Shown here: positions 24,323-30,902 of the stretch, piece by piece | Position numbering within the stretch: position 1 is the stretch's first letter | Layout: every line of letters starts with the position of its first letter | From: Candidatus Helarchaeota archaeon | Lineage (GTDB): Archaea; Asgardarchaeota; Lokiarchaeia; Helarchaeales; HEL-GB-A | Assembly (NCBI GenBank): GCA_016840125.1 | Contig: JAEOSY010000237.1 | Span: 1 to 30,902, forward strand | DNA length: 30,902 nucleotides | Direction of reading: 5' to 3' | Made by a program: the position numbers and the translations under genes | The notes under the pieces: generated by a model | Seen by the model: only the letters and a program-made list of their open reading frames with translations | The model's database searches: none | What the model was told of the DNA's origin: nothing

Positions 24323-24332
24323 GAAAGCCTTC

Positions 24333-24381
24333 GAGCAATACCCCACTTTGGTTTTTCAATTCTTTCTTGTTTCTCAGCCAT
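24333..24381 (-). pseudogene. First 16 codons of a second, broken uS11 gene
   Basis: Minus strand ATG 24379-24381 gives [16 protein letters not shown], against [16 protein letters not shown] in the intact uS11. Similarity ends abruptly after GGTATTGCTC; four more codons lead to a stop. It lies 40 bases after uS4, the normal place for uS11. The other half is at 13485-13562. Differences to the intact copy are silent or conservative, so both were once functional. Confidence 0.85.
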
Positions 24382-24421
24382 TTTTAATCCATCTTTACTA
24401 ATATGTTCTTTCTAATTTCTG

Positions 24422-24952
24422 TTAAACCTCTTCTGAAGGATGGGAAGTATGTGTTGGGTGATTGGGGTTAGCTAATGGGGAACTCGGTGAGAAGGTTATT
24501 TCATCCTCTTCTTTGCGGAGAACGATATGGGAAGGTGATGTTACACGAGTTCCAGTTATAGCGATGTGACCATGAGCAATGAACTGACGGGCTTGATCCA
24601 GTGTCGCTGCTAATCCTTTATTAACAACAAGGGTCTGAAGGCGCCGCTCTAAGAGATCCTCCAACGTTAAACTGAGTACATCATCTAATGATGCAGTTGC
24701 CGGGAGAATTCCAAGGCGACTTAATTTATTCATTAATTCTGTTTGCTTTTTTGCTGCTTCCTCAGGATTTAGAGCGAGTAAGTTTTTAGCAGTATGTCGA
24801 AAATCTTCAATTTTTGTTCTTGCTTTCCAAATTTCCTTTTTATTGCGCAATCCGTACCTTCCCAGAATTCTAAGTTCTGATTCTAGGCGATCTTTTTGCC
24901 ATGGATGTTTAGGTGTTCTGTATTTCTTGTGCTGCTTTCTTGGATCACCCAT
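24422..24952 (-). CDS. rps4: 30S ribosomal protein uS4
   Basis: The 176-residue protein shows archaeal uS4: GDPRKQHKKYRTPKHPWQKDRL at the N-terminus, LRNKKEIWKARTKIEDFRHTAKNLL, and an S4 RNA-binding domain (LERRLQTLVVNKGLAATLDQARQFIAHGHIAI). The tail is rich in Pro, His and Ser (last 20 residues), longer than usual. It lies 16 bases after uS13. The expected next gene, uS11, is only a 16-codon remnant here. Confidence 0.97.
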   Translation of the reverse strand: MGDPRKQHKKYRTPKHPWQKDRLESELRILGRYGLRNKKEIWKARTKIEDFRHTAKNLLALNPEEAAKKQTELMNKLSRLGILPATASLDDVLSLTLEDLLERRLQTLVVNKGLAATLDQARQFIAHGHIAITGTRVTSPSHIVLRKEEDEITFSPSSPLANPNHPTHTSHPSEEV

Positions 24953-24968
24953 ATAATCAACTCCACAT

Positions 24969-25430
24969 CTACTTCTTCTTTTGTTGTTTCAGTTTTCGTC
25001 GATGAACCCCTACAATCTGGCCGCCTCGACCTGTAGATTTGGTTCTCTGCCCGCGCACTTTTAAGCCGAGCTGATGTCGAATCCCTTTTAAACTTCTTGT
25101 ACGTTTCATCATGTCAATATCACTCTTATGTATTAACATGAGCTTAGAGCCAATTGCATGCATGTCCTTTCCTGATTTAAAGTCCTTTTGTCGATTTACC
25201 AAATAACCAGGAAATTCTTCAGGTGGCTCTTCTATTAATTCCTCAATCTTTTTAACATCTCTATCAGCTAGGAAGCCTAAGCGCTGGTTAGGGTTGATGT
25301 CAGCATATTTTGTGAGAATACCCGCAAATCTAACACCAATACCTTTAATTTTAGTCAATGCTTGCGGAACTGATAGGTTTCCATCAAGATCTGTGTGGGC
25401 TACTCTAATGATGTGTCGAAATTTCATCAT
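24969..25430 (-). CDS. rps13: 30S ribosomal protein uS13
   Basis: The 153-residue protein matches archaeal uS13: FRHIIRVAHTDLDG, ALTKIKGIGVRFAGIL (helix-hairpin-helix), RSLKGIRHQLGLKVRGQRTKSTGR and a lysine-rich end. It binds the head of the small subunit near the P-site tRNA. It heads the uS13-uS4 operon from the promoter at 25523-25558. Confidence 0.97.
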   Translation of the reverse strand: MMKFRHIIRVAHTDLDGNLSVPQALTKIKGIGVRFAGILTKYADINPNQRLGFLADRDVKKIEELIEEPPEEFPGYLVNRQKDFKSGKDMHAIGSKLMLIHKSDIDMMKRTRSLKGIRHQLGLKVRGQRTKSTGRGGQIVGVHRRKLKQQKKK

Positions 25431-25522
25431 AAATCACTCATATTCGCATCTAAATAGGCTCAATTCTTAAATAGACCTTTTTTAATAAGCAAACAACTTT
25501 GAATTAGGAATTTCGGTATTGC

Positions 25523-25558
25523 TATTTCAAAGTTAAGGAATTTTATAAAGATTTTGTA
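25523..25558 (-). promoter_or_regulatory. Promoter of the uS13-uS4 operon
   Basis: The minus strand reads ctttataaaa at 25541-25550, a clear TATA box about 110 bases before the uS13 ATG. The 36-base block is nearly identical to 13331-13366 upstream of uS11. Confidence 0.65.
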
Positions 25559-25645
25559 TATTTTTCCAAAGAGTGGAGTTATAAAAATGTATTGATTATT
25601 GCTTACTCTCATCGAGAATGGAGCTGGGATTATTGGGTGAGGATA

Positions 25646-26164
25646 TCACGCTTTTTGTAAAATCTTACTTGAAATTTTTTCAAAGGCATCATTTACTTGT
25701 GTTCCATCTTTCGCAGAGGTTTCAAAGTATGCCGCATTCAATTCATCAGCTGACTCTTGTGCTTGATCTTTAGATATTTTTCGAATATCCGTTAAATCAA
25801 TTTTATTTGCAAGAAGAATTCTAGGAATATCGCCACTGAACTTAATAAGATCTTTAAACCATGCTGGAATGGACTCAAACGTTGTGGCCCGAGTGCAATC
25901 GAATACTAGAATACATCCTTGGGCGCCTTTGTAATATAAGTGCCGGACATCGCGCCACTTTGCCTGACCTGCTATATCCCAAAGTAATAATTTAACACTA
26001 TTATTATCCAATTTTAATTCTTTAATAACAATATTCGTACCTAATGTCGGTTTGTATTCAGCTTGAAATGTCTTTTCCGCGAATCTTGCAATTAAGGACG
26101 TTTTACCTACGGCACCATCGCCGATGACTACTATTTTAAAGACAAATTTTCGCTCTTTTGCCAT
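25646..26164 (-). CDS. Rab/Ras-like small GTPase
   Basis: The 172-residue protein has all five G motifs: G15DGAVGKTS (G1), T43 in switch I, WDIAGQ 62-67 (G3, with the catalytic Gln), N120KID (G4) and ETSAKD 148-153 (G5). The switch I lead-in and the ALANKID/ETSAKD forms are those of eukaryotic Rab/Ras proteins. There is no C-terminal Cys for prenylation, so it is soluble or recruited by partners. It follows the V4R protein gene by 12 bases. Asgard archaea are known for many such GTPases. The pairing with a Bet3-fold protein suggests a regulator of its nucleotide state (inference). Confidence 0.92.
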   Translation of the reverse strand: MAKERKFVFKIVVIGDGAVGKTSLIARFAEKTFQAEYKPTLGTNIVIKELKLDNNSVKLLLWDIAGQAKWRDVRHLYYKGAQGCILVFDCTRATTFESIPAWFKDLIKFSGDIPRILLANKIDLTDIRKISKDQAQESADELNAAYFETSAKDGTQVNDAFEKISSKILQKA

Positions 26165-26176
26165 TTTAAATCTCTC

Positions 26177-26809
26177 CTAATCATCTTTCTTAATATGAAA
26201 TTCGCAATATTCGTCTCCCTTTGATTCGCAGGTAATTTCCTGTACAAGATAATGATAACCTGTTGATTCTTCTTTTATTTTTGCGAGGGCTCCACTAATC
26301 ACGTGACATGACGGTTTTTCTGAAATAAGCCCCTTACATACTGGATTGTTCTTTATTTTAACAATGCTCTCATTGTTATCCTTTTGGACCGTCCAGATAC
26401 CGCCAATCCAATTTTTTAATTTTTCCACAACTTCTTGTAAAGAAAAACCGAAAGGTGTGAGATAGATCGCAAATTTTCGCCCTGATTCATATAAGATTGC
26501 ATCTGTCCCGTGTCCTAAGAGGTCTTGCATAGAATTAATTAATGCTTTAAACGTATCATATGATACAACTTGCTCGATCGAGGGCGCTGGTATATCTTTA
26601 TTGACATATTCATCAAGCCCCGCAAATCTTAAGACAGAGTTCTTGCCATCGCGTCCCATAATCTCGTGAAGCGCAGTCAACAGCGCTGAAAACACGATCA
26701 TCCGAATTTCCTTGGGTTCATCCATACTCAGAGACAAATCTTTGCTCAACCGCCGATCTATCAAATCTAAAGGATTACTTTGATACAATTCGTTCGAATT
26801 GAAAAACAT
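26177..26809 (-). CDS. V4R-domain (Bet3/TRAPP-fold) protein
   Basis: The 210-residue protein ends in a V4R domain (about residues 100-207): CHVISGALAKIKEESTGYHYLVQEITCESKGDEYCEFHI has the paired Cys and the Gly-Asp-x-x-Cys-x-Phe ending of the family. The N-terminal part (ALLTALHEIMGRDGKNSVLRFAGL, ILYESGRKFAIYL) is the usual helical lead-in. Family knowledge: V4R is related in fold to Bet3 and other TRAPP subunits; TRAPP is a Rab exchange factor in eukaryotes. Conserved Cys may bind metal or a ligand. Its gene is followed after 12 bases by the Rab-like GTPase on the same strand, a direct link between the two. Confidence 0.82.
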   Translation of the reverse strand: MFFNSNELYQSNPLDLIDRRLSKDLSLSMDEPKEIRMIVFSALLTALHEIMGRDGKNSVLRFAGLDEYVNKDIPAPSIEQVVSYDTFKALINSMQDLLGHGTDAILYESGRKFAIYLTPFGFSLQEVVEKLKNWIGGIWTVQKDNNESIVKIKNNPVCKGLISEKPSCHVISGALAKIKEESTGYHYLVQEITCESKGDEYCEFHIKKDD

Positions 26810-27097
26810 TAAAGTGTTTCCTTACAAACTCTAAACGCAAGTTTATTTTTGTCTGTTTTGGTTTTAGATGTAAAATATTAATTTTATATTTAATTTGAGT
26901 CAAAAATCAAACGAGCGTTGTCAATCAGCAACCTGAAGCTTTTTTACCTCAATTAATTGAAGGATTTTTGTCTAGTTTTAATTGCTGGCTATTATTGATT
27001 TACAAACTATAGGTATGATGATAATTTTAATAATACAGTTCTTAACTTGATCTAAATCTGAATTTGAGGTGAATAAAGTTATTTCATTTATAAATTA

Positions 27098-27118
27098 AAC
27101 ATGAATATGTTTAAACAT
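27098..27118 (+). promoter_or_regulatory. Overlapping palindromes upstream of the glycosyltransferase pair
   Basis: Three alternating half-sites AAACAT, ATGTTT, AAACAT form a hyphenated palindrome (27098-27113) and a perfect 12-bp palindrome (27107-27118). The TTTAAA centre may serve as TATA box. The site lies about 100 bases before the first glycosyltransferase ATG. The rest of 26810-27215 shows no gene. Confidence 0.45.
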
Positions 27119-27215
27119 AAATGTGTATAATCCTGATATCATAACATTTTTTAAGACTTTATCTAGAACAGAGCTTAAGCAATATTCTTTTTTAAAAAAT
27201 GAAGGGTTAAGCGAT

Positions 27216-28445
27216 ATGCGTATTGCGATGTTCTCCGAAGTTCCAACGTTCAATCCAGCCTTACCAAATGGTATAAGTTCTTTTATAGAAGCAACCACAC
27301 AACAAATGGCAAAGTTAGGGCATGATGTACATATTTACGATCCCGCCTTGTTTATTGGACAGAAAAAGGAAGTAAAACTCAGGGAGAACCTGACTAAGCA
27401 TAATATCTTTTCAATTGGTGTTGGTGCCTATAAAGGCTTCAGAACAGCACTTCCATTCGGAACTGTTTTTAAACGATTAAAGGTGAAATATGATATAATT
27501 CATGCCCATGGTCCTATCAATGGTCTAGCTGCTTCCGCGATAGGAAAGTTTAACAATATCACCAAAATTGTTCATTACCATACTCCTGGAAACCACTACT
27601 CTCATTACGCCCCATGGTTCACACCCCTACGCTATAATACCATTGTTAATCTCCTAGAGAAATTGGTCTATAATAGCTATGACCTTGTTTTAACTCCCGC
27701 TAATAAGATTCGAAAGGATTTGGTCGAACGTGGGTTTGATGCGCATAAACTCTTCGTACTTCCGAATTGTGTAAATATAGAAGCATATCGCAATTGTATT
27801 TCGGAAGATCGAATTCAAACACTTAAAGATAAGTACAACTTAAATGGGAAAAAAATTGTGCTCTATGTGGGACGGATGAGTCCTGAAAAACGTATTCCTG
27901 ATATTATTAATTTAGCGCCACGCATTGTAAAGGAAGATCCTGATACCCACTTTCTTTTAGTTGGTAAAGGACCGTATTTAGACCATTACCGTTCACTTGC
28001 AAGAAGAATCGCCCCTAAGTGTGTGACTTTGCCAGGCTACATTGATGATTATGATCTTTCCAATATTCTAGAAATGAGCTCCATTGGAGTTATCTTCGTT
28101 GACGGTGCCCAAGTGTTTGATATTACTTTATTGAATTATTGGTCCAATAATCTCGCAGTTTGCGCCCGCCGTGCTGGAGGGATGGGTGATGTTATATCCC
28201 ACAATGATAATGGGATCTTGTTTAACAAACCCTCAGAAGCTTATTATCACTTAGTCAATCTGGTTCAAGATGACAAACTTTGCAGACAATTAGGGCAAAG
28301 GGGTTTTGAAACAGTAAAGAAAAAATACACTGCGAAAGTTGTGACTGAGCAATTATTGAAATATTATAAATTAGCTGCTGAAAAATATCATGTGAGGGGA
28401 AAATCAGTTCTCAAACATTTCTTGAGGTTTTTTAAGAAGAAGTAA
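27216..28445 (+). CDS. GT4-family glycosyltransferase, first paralogue
   Basis: ATG 27216 is preferred because the paralogue at 28464 starts at the same residues (MRIAM-SEVPTFNP-LPNG); a longer frame from 27123 adds a non-conserved leader. The protein has about 409 residues in the GT-B fold: N-terminal Rossmann domain, then NGKKIVLYVGRMSPEKRIPDII, FLLVGKGPYLD and a C-terminal Rossmann domain. It moves a sugar from a nucleotide-sugar donor, probably onto a lipid or glycan at the membrane face. GT4 enzymes normally carry a Glu-x7-Glu pair; here the sites read Q299-x7-N307. The gene is followed after 18 bases by its paralogue. Confidence 0.88.
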   Translation: MRIAMFSEVPTFNPALPNGISSFIEATTQQMAKLGHDVHIYDPALFIGQKKEVKLRENLTKHNIFSIGVGAYKGFRTALPFGTVFKRLKVKYDIIHAHGPINGLAASAIGKFNNITKIVHYHTPGNHYSHYAPWFTPLRYNTIVNLLEKLVYNSYDLVLTPANKIRKDLVERGFDAHKLFVLPNCVNIEAYRNCISEDRIQTLKDKYNLNGKKIVLYVGRMSPEKRIPDIINLAPRIVKEDPDTHFLLVGKGPYLDHYRSLARRIAPKCVTLPGYIDDYDLSNILEMSSIGVIFVDGAQVFDITLLNYWSNNLAVCARRAGGMGDVISHNDNGILFNKPSEAYYHLVNLVQDDKLCRQLGQRGFETVKKKYTAKVVTEQLLKYYKLAAEKYHVRGKSVLKHFLRFFKKK

Positions 28446-28463
28446 TTATATTGGAGAAATGTT

Positions 28464-29696
28464 ATGAGAATTGCAATGATTTCCGAAGTCCCTACATTTA
28501 ATCCCATTCTCCCGAATGGGGTCTCTGCCTTCATTGAAGCAACGTCCAAGGAACTAGTCCGATTAGGACACGAAGTTCACGTTTTTGAGCAACAACAATT
28601 CTTTGGGCAAAAAGGGAAGATACAAGTCCAAGATGGAATCTTTATTCATCGCCTTTTTTCACTTCCAATTTCAAAATATAAAAACTTTAGAGTTTGTTTT
28701 CCCCTTAAAACAATTTTCTTAGGAACTAAAGAGAAATTTGATATTATTCATGCCCACGGCCCGATAATAGGGATCGCAGCGACAGTTATGGGAAAAAGGC
28801 AGAACTGTGCAAAGCTCGTGACGTATCATACTCCAGGTGAAGAGTATCTAAATTATTTCCCTACTATTTTTGGTCCATTTAAATCTCGGTTCTTCATAGA
28901 TTGGTATGAGAAAGCCGTTTATTGTAGTTTCGACCTGATTTTGACGCCCGCAGAAGTATGGAAACGAAAATTAATTCTAAAGGGATATAAAAAAGAGAGA
29001 CTATTTGTTTTACCTAATTGTGTTAATATAAAGGCGAACCACAAGCGGATAACAGAGGAACGGATACAACAGCTTAAGGAGAAGTATAACTTAGATGGAA
29101 AAAAGATTGTGCTCTATGTCGGACGCATGAGCCCTGAAAAGCGAATTCCTGATATTATCAAAATCGCTCCACAAATAGTTAAAGAAGAACCCGATACACA
29201 TTTTCTCCTTGTAGGGAAAGGGCCATATTTAAATTCATATCGAAAGCTAGCCCGTAAAATTGCTCCAAATGATGTAACGTTTACGGGATATGTTTCTGAT
29301 GAGGACCTCTCAAATCTCTTGCACATGAGTCAGCTAGGTATAATCTTTGTAGCTGGCGCGCAGGTTTTTGATATAACTCTTCTGAATTATTGGTCAAATC
29401 ATATGGCTGTCTGTGCGCGTCTCGCTGGGGGAATGGGGGATGTAATTACCCATAAAAAAAACGGAATGCTCTTTAGAAACACCTCTCAAGCCTCTAAACA
29501 GATCCTCACCCTACTTCAAGATGATAAATTATGTGAACAATTAGCAACTCAAGGTTATGAGACGGTGAAAAATAAATATTCGGTTGAGGCTGTTACCCAA
29601 CAATTACTCAAATATTATCATATGGCTGCATACGAGTTTAATTACGATGATCGCAGCTCGTTTGGATATCTCTTAAACACTTTAAGATTTCGCTAA
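28464..29696 (+). CDS. GT4-family glycosyltransferase, second paralogue
   Basis: The 410-residue protein follows the first paralogue closely in sequence throughout, including HAHGPI.G.AA, YHTPG, LYVGRMSPEKRIPDII and GAQVFDITLLNYWSN. The two arose by tandem duplication and then diverged most in the N-terminal acceptor domain (IHRLFSLPISKYKN against the first copy). The acid pair is again replaced, by Q300 and N308. GGAG lies upstream of the ATG. Two enzymes with the same donor domain but different acceptor sides may add successive sugars (inference). Confidence 0.88.
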   Translation: MRIAMISEVPTFNPILPNGVSAFIEATSKELVRLGHEVHVFEQQQFFGQKGKIQVQDGIFIHRLFSLPISKYKNFRVCFPLKTIFLGTKEKFDIIHAHGPIIGIAATVMGKRQNCAKLVTYHTPGEEYLNYFPTIFGPFKSRFFIDWYEKAVYCSFDLILTPAEVWKRKLILKGYKKERLFVLPNCVNIKANHKRITEERIQQLKEKYNLDGKKIVLYVGRMSPEKRIPDIIKIAPQIVKEEPDTHFLLVGKGPYLNSYRKLARKIAPNDVTFTGYVSDEDLSNLLHMSQLGIIFVAGAQVFDITLLNYWSNHMAVCARLAGGMGDVITHKKNGMLFRNTSQASKQILTLLQDDKLCEQLATQGYETVKNKYSVEAVTQQLLKYYHMAAYEFNYDDRSSFGYLLNTLRFR

Positions 29697-29743
29697 AGTT
29701 CTTTTGAATCTCGCTAATTAAACGACCTAATTTTGTAATTAAA

Positions 29744-30892
29744 CTAAACGTCTTTTAATTCCTCGCGAGCTATAATTAAATTTTGTATTTCAGAGGTGCC
29801 GCCGCCAATCTGGAAAAATTTAGCATCCCGTAAATATCGCTCTACGGGATACTGATCTGTATATCCATCGCCCCCATGAATTTGAACGGCTTCCAGGGCA
29901 ATCTCAACAGCGGATCTACTCGAAAAAGCTTTTGCCATGGATGCTTCCTTCGTAAAAATAGTATTTCGATTGGCTAATTTAGCGGCACTATAGGTCAATA
30001 AACGGGCCGCGCGGAGTTTAGTAGCCATATTGGCGATTTTTAGGCGAATTGCCTGAAAGGAAGCAATCGGCTTTCCAAATTGTATACGTGTTTTTGCATA
30101 CTTTTTAGCGGCTTCTAGCGCCGCGAGCGAAATTCCATTGCATTCATTGCTTAAAGTGATCCGTTCAACATTAAATGTAGTCATTAGGATATGGAACCCC
30201 TTCCCTTCTTCGCCAATGATATTTGTTGTCGGAATTCGTGCTTCTTTAAAATTTAGAATCCCATTCTTGACACCATTTAACCCCAATAGACCATAGGGGT
30301 TCTCAATAGTAAACCCCGGTGTATCCCTCTCCACCAAGAGGACACTCATCCCTTGATGGGGGTCCAATTTTTCATCCGTCAAGCACCAGACTAAGTAGTA
30401 ATCTGCAATTCCCGCGTTTGTAATAAACCGTTTGGACCCATTCAAGACGTACTCATCACCTTCTCGACGCGCAACTGTTTTTACACCTGCCGCATCAGAT
30501 CCGGCACTCTCCTCTGTAATACAAATACTGCACAGTTTTTCCGCTATAGCTATCTTCTTCAAATATTTCTCTTTCTGTTCGGTACTACCATGTTTAAGGA
30601 GTGTATATCCATCCAAAATACAAGGCGTACGAGTCACAGACGCAGCGACATTCCGTTTCGATATTTCTTCAGTAATAATGCAATGAGCAATCATCCCCAA
30701 TCCCGTTCCATTGTACTCTTTAGGAATTAGCGGACCATACAGACCCTTTTTACCCATCTTCTTGATTAGAGCAATTGGCAACTCTTTGGTCTGATTAATA
30801 TCATCCTGAATGGGATCGAGTTCTTTTGCTAGAAAGTCAGAAACCTCTGCTTTCAGTGCAGATTCTTTCTCATTATAAAATAAGTCTTTCAT
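29744..30892 (-). CDS. Acyl-CoA dehydrogenase
   Basis: The 382-residue protein is a full acyl-CoA dehydrogenase: helical N-domain, the FAD-binding CSICITEESAGSDAAG segment, the beta-domain (LNGSKRFITNAGIADYYLV), and the C-terminal bundle with QIHGGDGYTDQYPVERYLRDAKFFQIGGGTSEIQ. It oxidises an acyl-CoA to the enoyl form using FAD. The usual catalytic Glu in the EGT loop is Gly here (GGGTSEI). As in isovaleryl-CoA dehydrogenases, the Glu of NVERITL in the C-terminal domain could supply the base. That suggests a branched or long acyl substrate, but it is an inference. The 5' neighbour lies outside the window. Confidence 0.93.
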   Translation of the reverse strand: MKDLFYNEKESALKAEVSDFLAKELDPIQDDINQTKELPIALIKKMGKKGLYGPLIPKEYNGTGLGMIAHCIITEEISKRNVAASVTRTPCILDGYTLLKHGSTEQKEKYLKKIAIAEKLCSICITEESAGSDAAGVKTVARREGDEYVLNGSKRFITNAGIADYYLVWCLTDEKLDPHQGMSVLLVERDTPGFTIENPYGLLGLNGVKNGILNFKEARIPTTNIIGEEGKGFHILMTTFNVERITLSNECNGISLAALEAAKKYAKTRIQFGKPIASFQAIRLKIANMATKLRAARLLTYSAAKLANRNTIFTKEASMAKAFSSRSAVEIALEAVQIHGGDGYTDQYPVERYLRDAKFFQIGGGTSEIQNLIIAREELKDV

Positions 30893-30902
30893 AATAACAC
30901 CC

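Larger units (their letters stand above)
13563..24332. mobile_element. Putative 10.8-kb inserted segment inside a broken uS11 gene
   Basis: Both edges carry the same 10 bases, gagcaatacc (13553-13562 and 24333-24342), and the flanks are consecutive parts of one uS11 reading frame. This is the pattern of a target-site duplication or of an attL/attR core. The right edge carries a TnpB-type terminal hairpin and tnpB remnant; the left edge carries an array of palindromic repeats. The cargo is transcribed in both directions. No integrase, transposase with intact motifs or terminal inverted repeat was found, so the mechanism is unknown. A large rearrangement or a misassembly joining two strains is the main alternative. 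Confidence 0.5.

Noticed and set aside
13563..24332. Terminal inverted repeats at the ends of the putative insert
   Set aside because: The first 20 bases inward from each edge do not pair with each other; only the 10-bp direct repeat is shared.
27123..27215. Longer N-terminus for the first glycosyltransferase
   Set aside because: The 31 extra residues are absent from the paralogue, which starts exactly at the internal Met.

Overview
The window reads as chromosomal DNA of an archaeon, most likely an Asgard archaeon. Archaeal and eukaryotic-type information-processing genes (aIF2-gamma, aIF5B, eS6, eL8, eS28, eL24, eL18, Rpo3, Rpo7, Rpo10, Spt4), an HMf-type histone and an archaeal mevalonate kinase lie beside three eukaryote-like parts: a Rab/Ras-like GTPase, a V4R/Bet3-fold protein and an Arf/Rag-like GTPase with a C-terminal roadblock-like domain. 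The DNA is AT-rich. The exceptions are the first 250 bases and a TnpB remnant near 13.6-14.07 kb, which are clearly GC-richer.

Layout. 2-181: tail of a membrane-anchored protein. 444-6023 (minus): aIF5B, eS6, aIF2-gamma, PIN/Fcf1-like nuclease, Rpo7, Spt4, GTP-dependent dephospho-CoA kinase. 6099-9191: roadblock GTPase, an inverted NDK gene, a GNAT gene, then eL8-eS28-eL24. 9360-13048 (minus): uS11, Rpo3, eL18, uL13, uS9, Rpo10, mevalonate kinase. 13563-24332: a 10.8 kb segment with a tnpB remnant, a three-gene phosphoesterase operon (tandem metallophosphoesterase, HD, possible RtcB-like), two histone-type small proteins, a lysine-rich micro-ORF, a beta-propeller-like protein, an ATP-grasp protein and an M20 peptidase. 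24422-26809 (minus): V4R protein, Rab-like GTPase, then uS13-uS4 from their own promoter. 27216-29696 (plus): two paralogous GT4 glycosyltransferases. 29744-30892 (minus): acyl-CoA dehydrogenase.

The main surprise is how the uS13-uS4-uS11-Rpo3 operon is broken. Downstream of uS4 are the first 16 codons of a second uS11 gene (24333-24381). The continuation of that broken gene lies 10.8 kb away, at 13485-13562, and the two halves share a 10-bp direct repeat (gagcaatacc). So the segment 13563-24332 appears to sit inside a redundant uS11 copy. The intact uS11 (12638-13048) differs from the broken copy mostly at silent positions. It lies downstream of a promoter block matching the uS13 promoter at 33 of 36 bases. 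The insert carries a TnpB-type right-end hairpin at one edge and an array of tandem hyphenated palindromes at the other.

A second pattern is start codons. Spt4, the PIN protein and mevalonate kinase have no in-frame ATG, GTG or TTG that keeps their conserved N-termini, which suggests ATT/ATC/ATA initiation or small sequence errors. A third is the operon pairing a Rab-like GTPase with a V4R/Bet3-fold protein, the fold of the eukaryotic TRAPP Rab exchange factor.
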